From the NCBI RefSeq assembly GCF_964340395.1, contig NC_135550.1, positions 32,355,676-32,419,675 on the forward strand: 64,000 nucleotides of DNA, in the 5' to 3' direction. The notes under the pieces were generated by a model. That model ran no database searches. It was not told where the DNA came from and saw nothing but the letters and a program-made list of their open reading frames with translations. Positions 39,301 to 55,759 of this stretch are shown here, in pieces (within the stretch, counting starts at the first letter, position 1; every line of letters begins with the position of its first letter). The DNA is from Glandiceps talaboti. Taxonomy: Eukaryota > Hemichordata > Enteropneusta > Spengelidae. Made by a program: the position numbers and the translations under genes.

Positions 39301-40001
39301 CATATATTCCCCTATACTTTGCTAAGACTTCTTGTCCCTTTGCGTCGTCAGTATCAATCATATAAACACCCTGAGGAAAATTATAAGACAACATTCAGAA
39401 CAAGACTCCATTTTGTGGCTAATTAAAATGTTGACGTGTATTGAAGAAGAAGTGAAACAATTGCATCATTTCATAGCTTGAATGACCTTCAGTCTTACAT
39501 TCATAATATTATGGCGATAGAAAAGTGTTTTTATATGTATGCATCATGTTTATATGTTGACATTGTCTTCACGAGTGACAAGTGTCAACAATAATGTGAC
39601 ACCCCTGTGACGGCGCCCTACGTGTCAATCATTTTGACCTAATTACATATATGCATTATATGTGCTAGTAGACGTTCGTTCCCAAGGGAGTTAGTTATTG
39701 AGTTTTAACTCGTAGCTCATGAACGACTTTTTCATGAACTACTAATTTAACTTAGTTCAGACGATGCAAGGGTGTTACTTTCAATCAAGACTCACTCGCG
39801 TACTTCCTCAGTGATGTTTCCCGTCGTATTTTGGACGCGCTAGACCCAGAGTTCATCTATAGTTCAACTTTTATGGTCAAGACTCCGAGAGAACTTAATT
39901 TCTCTAACCTGTGCATCTTGTTTTAGGAATTCTTCAACCAATGCACTGCCAATGCCACCTGCAGCACCTGTAACCAGAGCTACTTTACCAGTAAGACTCA
40001 T
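36315..40001 (-). CDS. SDR2: 15-PGDH-like short-chain dehydrogenase, 7 exons, 255 aa
   Basis: Exons on the minus strand: 40001-39909, 39370-39244, 39027-38921, 38063-37967, 37212-37136, 36792-36644, 36432-36315. Exon lengths and phases match SDR1 and SDR3 except the final exon, three bases shorter than in SDR1. Motifs: TGAAGGIG cofactor loop in exon 1, VYMIDTD acidic strand end (NAD type), LSVNV Asn, INTAS catalytic Ser, YAASK catalytic Tyr/Lys, end IPPPTLD. The normally near-invariant NNAG is NNAA here (AAT AAT GCT GCC), unlike SDR1 and SDR3. Cytosolic NAD-dependent oxidation of a hydroxylated lipid is the family expectation. It is 18 residues different from SDR3. Transcription runs toward WAP-Kazal 2 (tail to tail). 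Confidence 0.92.
36482..36592. repeat. (ATCC)n microsatellite in SDR2 intron 6
   Basis: About 110 bp; the homologous place in SDR3 (45902-45929) has only about seven units next to an insertion. Confidence 0.93.
38585..38680. mobile_element. Short LINE 3'-end-like fragment in SDR2 intron 3
   Basis: GATCCAGCTAGACTCGCTGT followed by AATCTATTTCCTT resembles the 3' untranslated end of the full-length LINE (about 59834-59870), and both end in a similar tail (TTGGATAAATATA here, TTGGGTAAATAAA there). It is either a strongly 5'-truncated LINE or a SINE sharing the LINE tail. The same fragment is in SDR3, so it predates the duplication. Confidence 0.5.
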
Positions 40002-40182
40002 GTTCAAATATGGTGGCCTGTCTGTGTGTCTTCAGTCTGTGACCTTCAAATTTTGACATTGGGGTCGACGACCAGAGAGGGTGATTGATGTAAGGGTATA
40101 ATCCCGGTGGCTTACCTACCTGATTTTAAGCTTCTCATCGTCACAGGCCGGTCAATGGGTTGAAAATAAAAATACAAAAATC

Positions 40183-40273
<91 letters not shown>

Positions 40274-41912
40274 ATCAGTGTATGTATGTATGTGTGTGTA
40301 TGTATGTATGTATATATATATGTATGTGCGTGCGCGCGCGCGTGCGTTCATGCGCGCGCGCGCGCGCGCGTGTGTGTGTGCGTGTGCATGTGTGTATGCG
40401 GCATGATCACCGTCACTTCATAGACTTAACTGTTATTTCATGTATCTAATTGAGGATATCGTCTATGATAAAACACATGAGACGACTCATTCCCTCTAGA
40501 GGTTTGTCATAACACCACACAATACTACTATACTATTACTGCCATTTCTTCACATGAATTAATACTCCCATGCCTTAAAACATAGAAACATTCCTTTGCA
40601 TTTGAAGGGAATTTGTTCATTGGAATAAAGGTAAGTGTGATATTCTGTGTAAATGAAATTCAACTGAGCGTAAAACTAGCAGTGCATCTACAGAGAGAGA
40701 GAGAGAGAGAGAGAGAGACAAATATTTCTATTGACATGTGTATATGCAAACTATTGAGATTCAAATCCTAATTCTTACTGGACATCTCGTCACCCATACA
40801 GTGTATATCTGCCAAGTATTAGCTCATATAATCAAATCATTAGTTATATATATGGAAAAGAGTCATTTTTACATATATTATGCAAATTGTGGTGATTATC
40901 ATGGACAAATCTTTGTTAAAAACTAACTAATTTTTTCGGCACAATAACCAACATTTCATTGCTTTTGATGTTATGGTTCTTGAGGAAACGATGCTACAGA
41001 CAGACAGAGACAGACAGACAGAGACAACCGAAACATATACACTTCTTCGGAAGCTCAACATAATACAATAGTATGCTGCAAATATTAGCCACTCACTGTC
41101 TGCTATTACCTGGGAAAAGTCACAGTTTTAAAATTAACCTTAACATTCCAATGGACATGTTTAATAAACTGATCTCCTTACATACTTACAGCTAAAATGA
41201 TATTGGCTTGGTATTTCACTCATGTAACGTGACATTTAATACACACCCTCATGTGATTGGGCGAGGATCCTGCTGTGTTTGTTGTGTCTCTGTTATTTTT
41301 AGTCTAGAGTTGAAATATGTTTATGTTTGTGTCAGAAACGTAATGTCCAATGAGTGAAACACCAAGCCTACACGATTTTAGCTGGCCCTAAGGGCCCTAA
41401 GATTTATGGCTGAACTTAACCAAGTTCTATTTCAATACTGTATAAACACCCAACAAGGATAACAGAGGGATAAGGCAATTAATACCAAGGGACGTGTAGC
41501 ACAATGTACTGGACCAGGTGCTTCATATCTCTCGTATATTCCTACATGGCATAATACTTCTCAGTAAAACACTTCAACTAGTGTATGTCAGTTACTTTTG
41601 AGAGTCATTGTACTTTCTATCTCAAACAAGAATAGACACTAATTTTGTTAATGGAACTGGAATAACATATTTGTTCATGCAAAGACAAATCATGTATACT
41701 AATTAGTTTGGTACTCGACATGAGTTAATTCTTTATCTTTCATATTTTCATTAGTCGCCTAAAATATATATCTGCACGTGCAATGTCACATGATATATAT
41801 ACCTCTTTTGTTCGTGAGATGGGTCAACCTGACGTACAAGATACCATGGATACAGTAACCATGAATGTCAGAAAACAAGAACTGTTGCATGAATCATAAA
41901 ATGTTACGCCTG
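40002..41912. other. Upstream region of SDR2
   Basis: It holds (AG)n and CG/GT tracts (listed separately) and sequence shared with 49633-52228. No exon found. The part matching the neighbourhood of the lectin gene's first exon (50390-51500) is absent here. Confidence 0.5.
40185..40395. repeat. (AG)n followed by (TATG)n and CG/GT alternating tract
   Basis: About 88 bp of AG, then ATGT repeats, then from about 40326 to 40390 nearly perfect purine-pyrimidine alternation with two CG-rich runs (GCGCGCGCGCGCGC type). The AG run has a counterpart at 49801-49890; the CG part does not. Confidence 0.95.
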
Positions 41913-44058
41913 CATACATGCATGAATTGAACTCCTATACTTCAGAGTTGGCGCTACTCATATGTTGTCAAACTGACATAACGTTTTTCTATGCCGGTAA
42001 TAATAGAATTACTAATAATCGATTTAATATGTCTTCTTCTAAAAGGCGACTGGTTTATGGTGGCCGACAATTTAACACTTGTCGACTGATATACAGATAT
42101 TGTGGTCAACCTGGGCAATCCAGTCCTTCCTGTACTCAAAATCCGGATTGTAGACGTTATAAAGAGACATGGCGAGTGGTAAATGATCTGCTGGGTAAAA
42201 AGAAAAATAGTAACTCTTCTATTCCTACCAAGATAAAAAGTTTCTGTAATGGAACTTCTGTTATTCATACAGAAATTCCAGATATAGTTGATGTTTTCAA
42301 CAACCACTTTGTTAACATTGGTGAAAAACTTGCTAAGAATATTCAGGCAAATGGAAACGGTTCTTTTCGTGACTTCATGGGTGACTATGTACCTCACTGT
42401 TTCTTCCTAAAGCCAACTTCAGTTGGGGAAGTAGAAGACAATATTTCAAGCTTAAATGTACACAAAGCATCAGGCTGGGACAAAATCGATGCAAAACTGC
42501 TAAAGTATGCTATGCCCTATGTTTCAAAAACCTTATGTAACATTGTAAATTTATCTTTCTCAACTGGATGTTTTCCAGACTCCCTTAAAATTGCGAAGAT
42601 TATTCCGCTCTTCAAAAAAGGAGATCCAGAAGACACAGGAAATTACAGACCAATTTCTATTTTGCCAATCATTAGCAAAGTATTTGAAAAAATAATGTGT
42701 AAACGTGTTGTGAATTTTGTAGAGAAACATGACTTGCTCTTTCAGCACCAGTATGGTTTTCGTGAAAAATACAGCTGTAAACTTTCACTTATTAGCCTTG
42801 TTCAACATTTATTGGATGAACTAGACAAAGGAAAATCTACAACAGGCATATTTATAGACTTCTCAAAGGCATTTGATACTGTTAACCATAACATTTTATT
42901 TTCAAAACTCGATCACCAAGGCATTAGAGGGGTGGCACTGGATTGGTTTAAAAGTTATTTGGATTCAAGATGTCAATTTGTGAGTATTGGTAATATAGAA
43001 TCAATGAAACAAAACATTACTTGTGGTGTTCCTCAAGGGTCTATTTTGGGTCCAATACTTTTCCTCATTTACATAAATGATTTACCAAACTCTTCAGATA
43101 TTTTCAATTTTAGGCTTTACGCCGATGATTCGAACCTGTTTCATTCACCCGAGAAGTGTTCTTCATCAACAAACACCAGCAATATAAACTCAGCCCTTGC
43201 AAATGTTACAAACTGGTGTGATGCGAACAAATTAACAGTAAATTCTGCTAAATCACACGCATTACTCATTGGTGGTAGACACAAACCTCATAATGCACAA
43301 GGTTCAGTTCAGTTGAAAGATATGGCTATTAACTTTGTCAGTAATACCTCTTATGTTGGAGTATATCTGGATAGTAAAATGTTATGGAATTGCCACATTT
43401 TAGAAGTGAAGAAAAAAATGAGTAAGCTAACTGGTATTTAGTGTACAGACTTCGTTATACAGCATATTCTTTTGATGATATATAATACACTTGTTCTTCC
43501 CCATCTGTCATATGGACTTGATGTATGGGGCTGTACATATCAGTCTTACCTCAAAAATATACTAATCATCCAAAAGAAAATTGCTCGCATAATTACCTTC
43601 AGTAGTTACAACACCCACTCTCCCCCCTTATTTAAACGCCTCCTAATGCTAGATGTATACAAGCAACGTGGTTACCAAATAGGGATTTTTGTTCATGATG
43701 TGATCAATGGCAGAGTTCCGCCATACTTCTCAAATTTCTTTTCCAAGATAGGTCACTGTCACGACACCAGGCAACATAAGTGAAATGATTTAAGCATCCC
43801 AAAATACAACAATAATTACGGTCAATTTAGCACAAAGTTCACTGGGGCCAAAATTTGGAACTCTATCCCTTCCCATATAAGAGACACTCGAAGTCGGAGT
43901 ACATTCAAAGCTAATTTCAAGAGCCATCTTCTTAGCCAGTATTAGTTGATGTATACCATTTTGTTCTTTCTTTTAAGATTTGTAATTGTTTCCGAATTTA
44001 GTTAAATACTTCTCCGGATTTGTGTGATATGTATGTTTTTGTTTTGTTTTGTTTTGCT

Positions 44059-44091
<33 letters not shown>

Positions 44092-45410
44092 TTTCTCTGG
44101 GGACAAAACTCGATTAGTTGTTTCGTCAACTATTTTTGCCCTCATTAAAATAAAGTATTATTATAATTGTGGTCAGGTAGGCCATATAGCACGACAATGT
44201 TACACTTATCGTCAACAAATTTATCCAAAAAACCTAGGTAGCGTTGCGGGAAACAAATCTGCTCCTCACAACGAAAGATGACCAAGATTTGATAACATTA
44301 AAACTAGTCAACATACACTTTTTAATAATAACCTAATTAATTTAGTATTTGTATTTTTTAATAAGTCTGTAACTGCACTAATTGATATTGGTTCTGATAT
44401 CTCGTTCATTGCATCAGATTTGTTAAATACGATTCCACATTTAATTCGTTTGAGGAGACATCCTGTTAAGTACAATTATGCTAGATGATGGTCGAAATTT
44501 ACCTTTAGTTGGTTTAATACATGTGCCTGTAATATATGGTACTCGTACAATTAGCATGCATGTCCACATTATTGACAAATTACAGAGAGATATGATTATC
44601 GGCTTGGATTTTCTACTAGACATAATGCAGTCATTGATTATATGACACGGAAATTACGTAAACGGGGTTCCAATATTTCGAGAGCAGTTGATAACTTTGT
44701 AATACAAGCACACCCCGAATGCGTTATTTTTGCGGCTTTGAAAGGCATGTTTCCAGACTGTATTTTAGGAGTTTCTCCTAATGTATCCTCTTCACATCAT
44801 ATAGGTATTTCCTCTTCTAGAGTTCTCAGTAGAGTGTCATGGGATAAGGTTCAAGTTCGTTTATTGAACTCTACTGACCATTTTATTAGGGGACGAGGCT
44901 GGTTACAACATATTACCAAATGGCACACCCCCACATCAGATAAATGCGCCTTACCGTTCTGCCCAAGTTCAGGCAAAATTCAAATGAGAGAGAGAAATTT
45001 CTGTCCTCTTTTAATTTCGAGAGTTCTGAATTATCTAACGATCAAATTGAAGCTGTTAAGGCAGTGTTGTGAGACAATAAAGACGCATGCGTGGATAAAT
45101 CTAACAACTTAGGATATTGTGATTTGGTTCAACATCGAATCAATTTGCTCCCTGTTTCAAAGCCAGTACGTTCACAGAGAAAAATATAGCTTTGAAGTCA
45201 CAAATAGATTATCTTATAAGTAAAGGTTTACTTAGTCACTCTACGTACTTCGAGTTCTTCATATCCAGTCTTCTTAGTGATAAAACAGAACGGGACATAC
45301 GAAATGGTGGTAGAGTTAAATTATATCAGCAAACTGAACCAATCATTTATACATTGCCTGCTATACAGGATTGTCTTATACTACAGGTAGTAGGAATCCT
45401 ATATAAGTGT
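41913..45410 (+). mobile_element. Decayed LTR retrotransposon (Ty3/Gypsy-like) fossil with nested LINE
   Basis: Recognisable parts in order: gag-type zinc-knuckle pieces (about 42090-42160 and 44160-44200), two retropepsin-like motifs (ALIDIGSDISFI at about 44370-44410 and MIIGLDFL at about 44590-44620), and a short stretch like the lead-in to reverse transcriptase at about 45190-45260. The rest of pol, integrase and both LTRs were not found. The element is broken in many places and incomplete, so it is old. A LINE copy (42165-44158) is inserted between the two zinc-knuckle pieces. The fossil fills the interval between the two copies of the SDR2/SDR3 duplication. Family assignment rests on protease-before-RT order and is moderate. 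Confidence 0.65.
42165..44158 (+). mobile_element. 5'-truncated LINE copy (reverse transcriptase part)
   Basis: From about 42165 it aligns with ORF2 of the full-length LINE at 56677 starting at the WNVVNDLLGKK region, so ORF1, endonuclease and the first part of ORF2 are missing. RT motifs are present: GNYRPISIL, GIFIDFSKAFDT, GVPQGSILGP and the YADD catalytic box (RLYADDSNLFHS). The main frame stops at 43441 and the C-terminal part continues in other frames at 43472-43783 and about 43805-43945, so the copy is dead. A GTT/TTG-rich 3' untranslated region with a GTT microsatellite leads to ATTAAAATAAAG at about 44143-44155, a likely tail. It is clearly a different family from the full-length LINE (only about half the residues agree by eye), of the same broad Jockey/CR1/L2-type group. 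Confidence 0.85.
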
Positions 45411-45735
45411 TAGGCAATGCTTAGATTTGTAGTAAGGTCTAGCACTAGGCTATACTGTGAGATACGTCATTTTGTGTTACCTGATAGTGTCGCACAAATG
45501 TCATATCTTACAGAGTAGCTCTGGGCATACAGAGTTTGTCTGTCCAACAAACAAAAGCAAATCACGATTAAACTGTTGAAATATTTATATGACTTCAAAA
45601 TCTGTCTCCTCTCAGAAAATCTGAAAAATGATATGATGAATAAGAGGACATGTTTTCGTAGAGGGCGGTATATTGCAACTTGCCAGAGCTATGTGGAGCT
45701 ATGTACGAGCTGTGTGACACATTGAATTCAGACTG

Positions 45736-48700
45736 CTAGTCCAACGTTGGTGGCGGTATATGCTTAAATCCTCCCCGACGGACTAGAGCAGCTGTTCCAT
45801 TTGCAGTACTATCGATGATCAGTGCAACAACGGTTGTAGTGACGTCGCTTTTCCTATAAAGAAATAAATACATTGTACAATTGACGTAGTCACTTGATGT
45901 CTATCCATCCATCCATCCATCCATCCATCTGTTTTTCTGTCTGTCTAATGTACCAATCTAATGTAGATCTGCTTGGCAAGAGACAGTACAATCCCAACCT
46001 AGGCGTTGACATTTTACTGTCTTCCTAACAGATTGCTATATTTATATGTCCTTTTTATAGTTTTTAGATAATGATTGAATGAATCATATATCAATTGTTT
46101 TGATATATAACAATGATTGAGTGAATCAAATACCAATTGTTTTGATAATTAACAATGAGAGTAAATCATTTACTATTCCTATATTTATTGTCTCGATCCT
46201 TGTTTAACCATATGTCCAATACTTTATTGTAATGATGATTTCATTATATAAAAGTCAAAAATTGTAGTTCAACAAAAAGAAAGAAAGAAGACAGTCATGG
46301 CATCTTCCCGTTATTGGTATGGTAGCTAGGAATGGGTAGGGCATAGTTTTCGCGTTCAACATTTATGTTTGTGTATTTGTTGTTGTTCTGTGAAGCAAAT
46401 ACTCAAGTGCCCATGATACAAGTAAGCAATTGTGTCCCTCGTTACTGTCATAGCATTTAACTGCAATTTAGGGAAGTGTAGTGTGCGCACGGATAGAAGT
46501 GAATGACGATACTGCTTTTATATAATAACGGTACTTACTCTATCCAAGAAATCTCTTTGAGGACTTCTTTGTACTGATCCACATATTTAATTCTGCTGGG
46601 TATGTCAGCTGTACTTAAGTCTGTCTGGATCACTCTGGGACATACAGCTACAACACGTACACCATTATCCTTCACGTCTGGTTCAAACTGCAGGAGAGGG
46701 TATATTCCCACCAATTAAAAAGTGGAAAAAAATACGAACACATGTGGATTACTCGATCAATAGAGGAAACGGGAGATGCTTATTCATTAGTAGTTGTACA
46801 TATATCCTCGAGCAACGCTACAGTATTCGGTATTCAATCGCATTAACTTTGAAATAGGTGGCATGTGGTGGTGGCATGTCAGGAAAATATCACCATTTTC
46901 GTGACCGACATCATTAGATCACAACCAATCAAGCGCCATAAACAAATAAAATACAACAAAAGAAAACAAACAAACTAACAAGCAGTCAAACAATTTACAA
47001 TGATATCATTACTTACTGCAACACTTCTTGAGAAGCCCACAACAGCATGTTTGCTGGCAGAGTACAAAGGTAGGCATGACAATGGCTTCAGTCCTGTGTA
47101 AGTTTATCATGAAGATCCATTCAATACATGGATTCAAATGAATGGAAAATATAAGAAATGTAAACTGAATGCCTCTCGTAATGACAAACAATATCCTTTG
47201 ATAGTTAACTTCTACACATGTACACACATTGTCGGAATGAAACAGTTTGAGCTATCATATAAAGTGTATATCCCTTACTGTGAATTTCATTGAGTATGCA
47301 GATTCATTAAAATTAAAACTACATCAGTAAGGTACTTAGGACACATGTGCTTAGTTATTATCAATATTTGGCTGGAAAATGGATGGGTACTCTTATTTGT
47401 TCCTGCTTTTTGAACACATGGGCACTTGAGCGCTGCTCAGTGGCGACCATTCAACAAATTTCCGAATTTATTTGGACCAATAAAGATTACAAATTACATG
47501 AAATGTCAAGCATGCATTCTTAAGATATGCAAAAGGGAAACAAACAAAAAAGAAAACAAACATCCATTACTATGACCCTTAGGAATATAAAGGTACATCA
47601 AGAAGATTCTAGGACTTTTGTGATTTAGTATCATAAATACATGTGCCGAATTATATAAAATTTAAAGCTTGCACTCCTAAGACATTGCATAATTACGAAA
47701 AATATTTACGATATATTTATCCAACATATATTTAGCAACAATCTAAAAAATACTACTCGTCCCTATGATCTGAATACTGAGCCATGTCTTTTACACAGTG
47801 TGTTTGTATGTATTGACTTTACTCACCAAGACCAGAAGCCGTGTTAATAACAATACCTCCATTCCCACCATTCTTGGTTCCCATGTATTTTACCGCCAAA
47901 TATGTTCCTTCAATCACAGCGTCCTGTTTTATTGTGAAATGTTTTGACTATCAGTTAAGTGTGTAGTATCTAGCACTGTCAGTCATTTCTATTTTAGCTG
48001 TCTAGCACAAATTGTGTGTACTACTTGGTATACCTGCTTCTTTTCCGATCGTATCCATGTATTCACTGATCAATTGACGGCCATCAACTTGCACGATAGA
48101 CTAAAAAAGGATAGGTTGTTTTTTGGGGAAAACGTTATTGCAGCAGTGTACGTATAGACAACAACGGATCTTTCAGTCTACTTGCACAAATGAGCCGCAT
48201 AATCGAAATGTGGATTAATACAAAACCCCTGACAAAGATACAGAGTACTAAATACCGGTGGAAATAATGTGTAGATCATACCATTACACAAATAACCATA
48301 ATTGCGATCCAGCTAGACTCGCTGTAATCTATTTCCTTAACGATATAGTCGCCTTCCCTTTTACTGTGCCCTGCAAGTATTTCTATTTGGATAAATATAT
48401 ATATTATGGTTCCCAAAATCTTTGCGATTATACCGACAACTTGAAAATGAATACCTCCCTGAATGTACAAGTATAGAATTCAATGTGTATATAATAATTA
48501 TATTAATCACGTTCCATACCACCATAAACACGAAGTCTTACCAAATTCAAAATTGGTGTCAACAAACAAATGTTAGCATAAACTTACCACATTCACTGAC
48601 AGCATGCACTTCCAATTGTATTCGTTCATCATGCCTGCATTATTGCAAACAATATCCAAATGATCGAATTCCTTCACACATTCCTTGAAAGCAGCTGAAT

Positions 48701-49632
48701 GATAAAAGAACGCGAAATCACACAATATGTATTGATGCTGAAATCACATTGGTTTCTCCATCACTTTTAAGTTGAAGAGTGAGAATTCAAAATATCTGCC
48801 TGTGGCCAACACATGCATTTTAAGGTGTGTCTCATACCACAACGACTAAATTCTTTAGAGTAATGTACCCACACTGTCACACTACTTGAAAGAATCTGTC
48901 AGCATCTTACCTTCGAGTTTCTCCTTAGACGTGACGTCACATTTGCAAAACTGAACTTTAGCAGCTCCATATATTCCCCTATACTTTGCTAAGACTTCTT
49001 GTCCTTTTGCCTCGTCAGTATCAATCATATAAACACCCTGAGGAAAATTATAAGACAACATTCAGAACAAGACTCCATTTTGTGGCTAATTAAAATGTTG
49101 ACGTGTATTGAAGAAGTAGTGAAACAAGTGCATCATTTCATAGCTTGAATGACCTTCAGTCTTACATTCATAATATTATGGCGATAGAAAAGTGTTTTTA
49201 TATGTATGCATCATGTTTATATGTTGACATTGTCTTCACGAGTGACAAGTGTCAACAATAATGTGACATCCCTGTGACGACCTAATTACATATATGCATT
49301 ATATGTTCTTAGACGTTCGTTCCCAAGGGAGTTAGTTATGAGTTTTAACTCGGTAGCTAATAAACGACTTTTTCATGAACTACTAATTTAACTTAGTTCA
49401 GACACTGCAAGGGTGATACTTTGGAAACAACAGTTAGCCAATCAAGACTCACTAGCGTATTTTGGACGCATCAGACCCAGAGTTCATCCGTAAGTCAACT
49501 TTTACGGTCAGGACTCCAAGAGAATGTAATTTCTCTAACCTGTGCATCTTGCTCTAGGAATGCTTCGACCAATGCACTGCCAATGCCACCTGCAGCACCT
49601 GTAACCAGAGCTACTTTACCAGTAAGACTCAT
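45736..49632 (-). CDS. SDR3: 15-PGDH-like short-chain dehydrogenase, 7 exons, 255 aa
   Basis: Exons on the minus strand: 49632-49540, 49037-48911, 48694-48588, 47923-47827, 47093-47017, 46687-46539, 45853-45736. All splice sites are GT/AG and every exon equals its SDR2 counterpart in length. Motifs: [20 protein letters not shown] (intact), LSVNV, INTAS, YSASK, end IPPPTLD. All four catalytic positions are present. It differs from SDR2 at 18 of 255 residues, seven of them in exon 6 (the region after the active site that shapes the substrate pocket in this family), while the two genes' introns remain very similar. It lies head to head with the lectin/GAIN gene, start codons 1.66 kb apart. Confidence 0.92.
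45930..46485. other. Extra segment in SDR3 intron 6 absent from SDR2
   Basis: About 550 bp between the ATCC repeat and the phrase GTGCGCACGGATAGAAG that resumes homology with SDR2. It contains an imperfect ~55-bp tandem repeat (AATGATTGAATGAATCA / CAATTGTTTTGATA). No coding potential or terminal repeats recognised; either an insertion here or a loss in SDR2. Confidence 0.6.
48034..48100 (-). other. Exon-like 67-nt segment inside SDR3 intron 3
   Basis: On the minus strand CCTTTTTTAG precedes, and a G then GTATACC follows, a 67-nt stretch open in the frame SIVQVDGRQLISEYMDTIGK (residues 1-20) plus EA. Its phases (in 0, out 1) are those of SDR exon 4, and part of it resembles exon 4: VDGRQLISEYMDT against [13 protein letters not shown]. 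It lies in a ~240-bp segment present in SDR3 but not at the same place in SDR2. It is 30 nt shorter than exon 4 and lacks the catalytic-Ser strand. It may be a relic or alternative exon, or chance. Confidence 0.35.
48305..48400. mobile_element. Short LINE 3'-end-like fragment in SDR3 intron 3
   Basis: Duplicate of the fragment at 38585-38680, with the same AGCTAGACTCGCTGTAATC core and TTGGATAAATATA tail. Confidence 0.5.
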
Positions 49633-49798
49633 GTTGAAATATGGTGGCCTGTCTGTGTGTCTTCAGTCTGTGACCTTCAAATTTTGACACTGGGGTCGAC
49701 AGGCCAGAGAGGGTGATTGATGTAACGGTGGCTTACCTACCTGATGTTATGCTTCTCGTCGTCACAGGCCAGATAATGGGTTGGAATTAAAAACAACA

Positions 49799-49800
<2 letters not shown>

Positions 49801-49874
<74 letters not shown>

Positions 49875-49890
49875 GGAGAGAGAGAGATTT
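49801..49890. repeat. (AG)n microsatellite
   Basis: About 90 bp, at the homologous place to 40185-40272 in copy A. Confidence 0.96.
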
Positions 49891-50152
49891 CTATTGACAT
49901 ATGCAAACTATTGTGATTGAAATCCTAATTCTTACTGGACAACTCGTCACCCATATCAGTGTATTAGCTCATATAATCCAATCATTATTAAATAATTAAT
50001 AAATTTTATATATAAGGGAAAGAGTCATTTTTACAAATATTATGCAAACTGGGGTGATTATCATGGACAAATCTTTGTTAAAAACTAACGAGTTTTTTCG
50101 GCATATTAACTGCTTTTGATCACATGGTTCTTGAGGAAACGATGATGAAGAT

Positions 50153-50153
50153 C

Positions 50154-50237
<84 letters not shown>
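50153..50237. repeat. (CAGA)n microsatellite
   Basis: About 21 units; copy A has only a short interrupted version at about 40998-41026, so the array expanded after duplication (or shrank in copy A). Confidence 0.95.
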
Positions 50238-51295
50238 CAACCAAAACATACGCACTTCTTCGGAAGCTCAACATAATACAATAGTATGTTGCAAATATTA
50301 GCCACTCACTGTTTGCTATTATCTCAGAAAAAGTCACAGTTTTAAAATTAACCTCGAAATTCCAATAATAAACTGATATCCTTCAAGACAGTAAGATATA
50401 TCGTGTTCAAGTATTCAGCCCTATCAGGCGTCTTAACCATGTGAATGCTGGCTGATAGTGTGACACGAAAGTCTCTATCTTACAGAGTATATACTTATCG
50501 GCACCAATTGTTTGATACTAAGCATCCCACTACTATAGTCTTACACTACTATTATCCAAACCATTTAGACATTCTATATTTCGTCTTTAATTTGCAGAAA
50601 AATGATCAACTTGTCGAAATTGTAGGACTGTGTTCTGTTTTCATTGCAACAAAAGTAACATCATATTACTTAGAAGAATTTTTATGATTGAGTTTCCTGT
50701 TTAGATTCGCATGATGTATTATGATTAATCTGAAATATTGATAATGAACAATTTTAATAATGAACAATTTTTGTACTAAGTGGATACCAGGGCCTCATAC
50801 ATTTCCTTGTTATGTACCTATAGTAATATAATTCGTTTAGTAAGTACTTTAGGTATATTATGTAATACTAATTGCAAGCATGCTATGTTTTTTTATTTTT
50901 TGATATTCAGAATCTTCAAAATCGCAGAAAGAATCTTAATCATCGTTAAAATAAAAGTCGTTTTATTTATCCTAAACGTCTCAGTACATGATAACACATC
51001 CGGTGTGATGACAATATGAAACTGAGACCGGTATTTGATTAGTTGTCATAATTCATCTGGTATTGCCACCCGTTTTGCTATACGCTTGATGCAATATGTA
51101 TAGCTACATAAATAATTAATCAGTATAAGCCAATCAACCATAGATTTTCTCATTAAGATGATCAAACACGGTTGGCTTGCCTCTGAATCACCCCAACAAA
51201 TTAATAACATTCTCACTCTAAGTTTGTTTCTTGAAAACACCAGTATCTCAGTGAAACCCGTAACAGAGGGGAATGTATGTTTTCCCTTTGCACTC

Positions 51296-55616
<4,321 letters not shown>

Positions 55617-55759
55617 GTATGTATATTATTATTGATAATAATATTTTATTAATATTCATTTGATAGAGGGCGGTACACAAGGAACAACATCACTATGTAC
55701 ATGGCTCCCCAAAAGTTTGCCTAAATACTGCCTATTTTTGCGATTAGTGGACCATTGTC

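Larger units (their letters stand above)
35992..41912. repeat. Segmental tandem duplication, copy A (carries SDR2)
   Basis: Exons, introns and flanks from about 35992 (TTAGGCAAGGCTTCGCTTTG) to about 41912 align collinearly with 45411-52228, with few substitutions in shared parts and some block insertions and deletions. Intron similarity means the duplication is recent compared with the split from SDR1. The edges are read by eye and could be off by tens of bases. Confidence 0.85.
49633..51295. other. Shared upstream region of SDR3 and the lectin/GAIN gene
   Basis: Divergent intergenic interval. The left part matches the SDR2 upstream region; from about 50390 the sequence has no counterpart there. 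AG and CAGA arrays are listed separately. No clear core promoter motif was identified. Confidence 0.5.

Noticed and set aside
41918-43441. A single 507-aa gene
   Set aside because: It is a chance fusion of an LTR-element gag fragment with a 5'-truncated LINE reverse transcriptase, not one protein.
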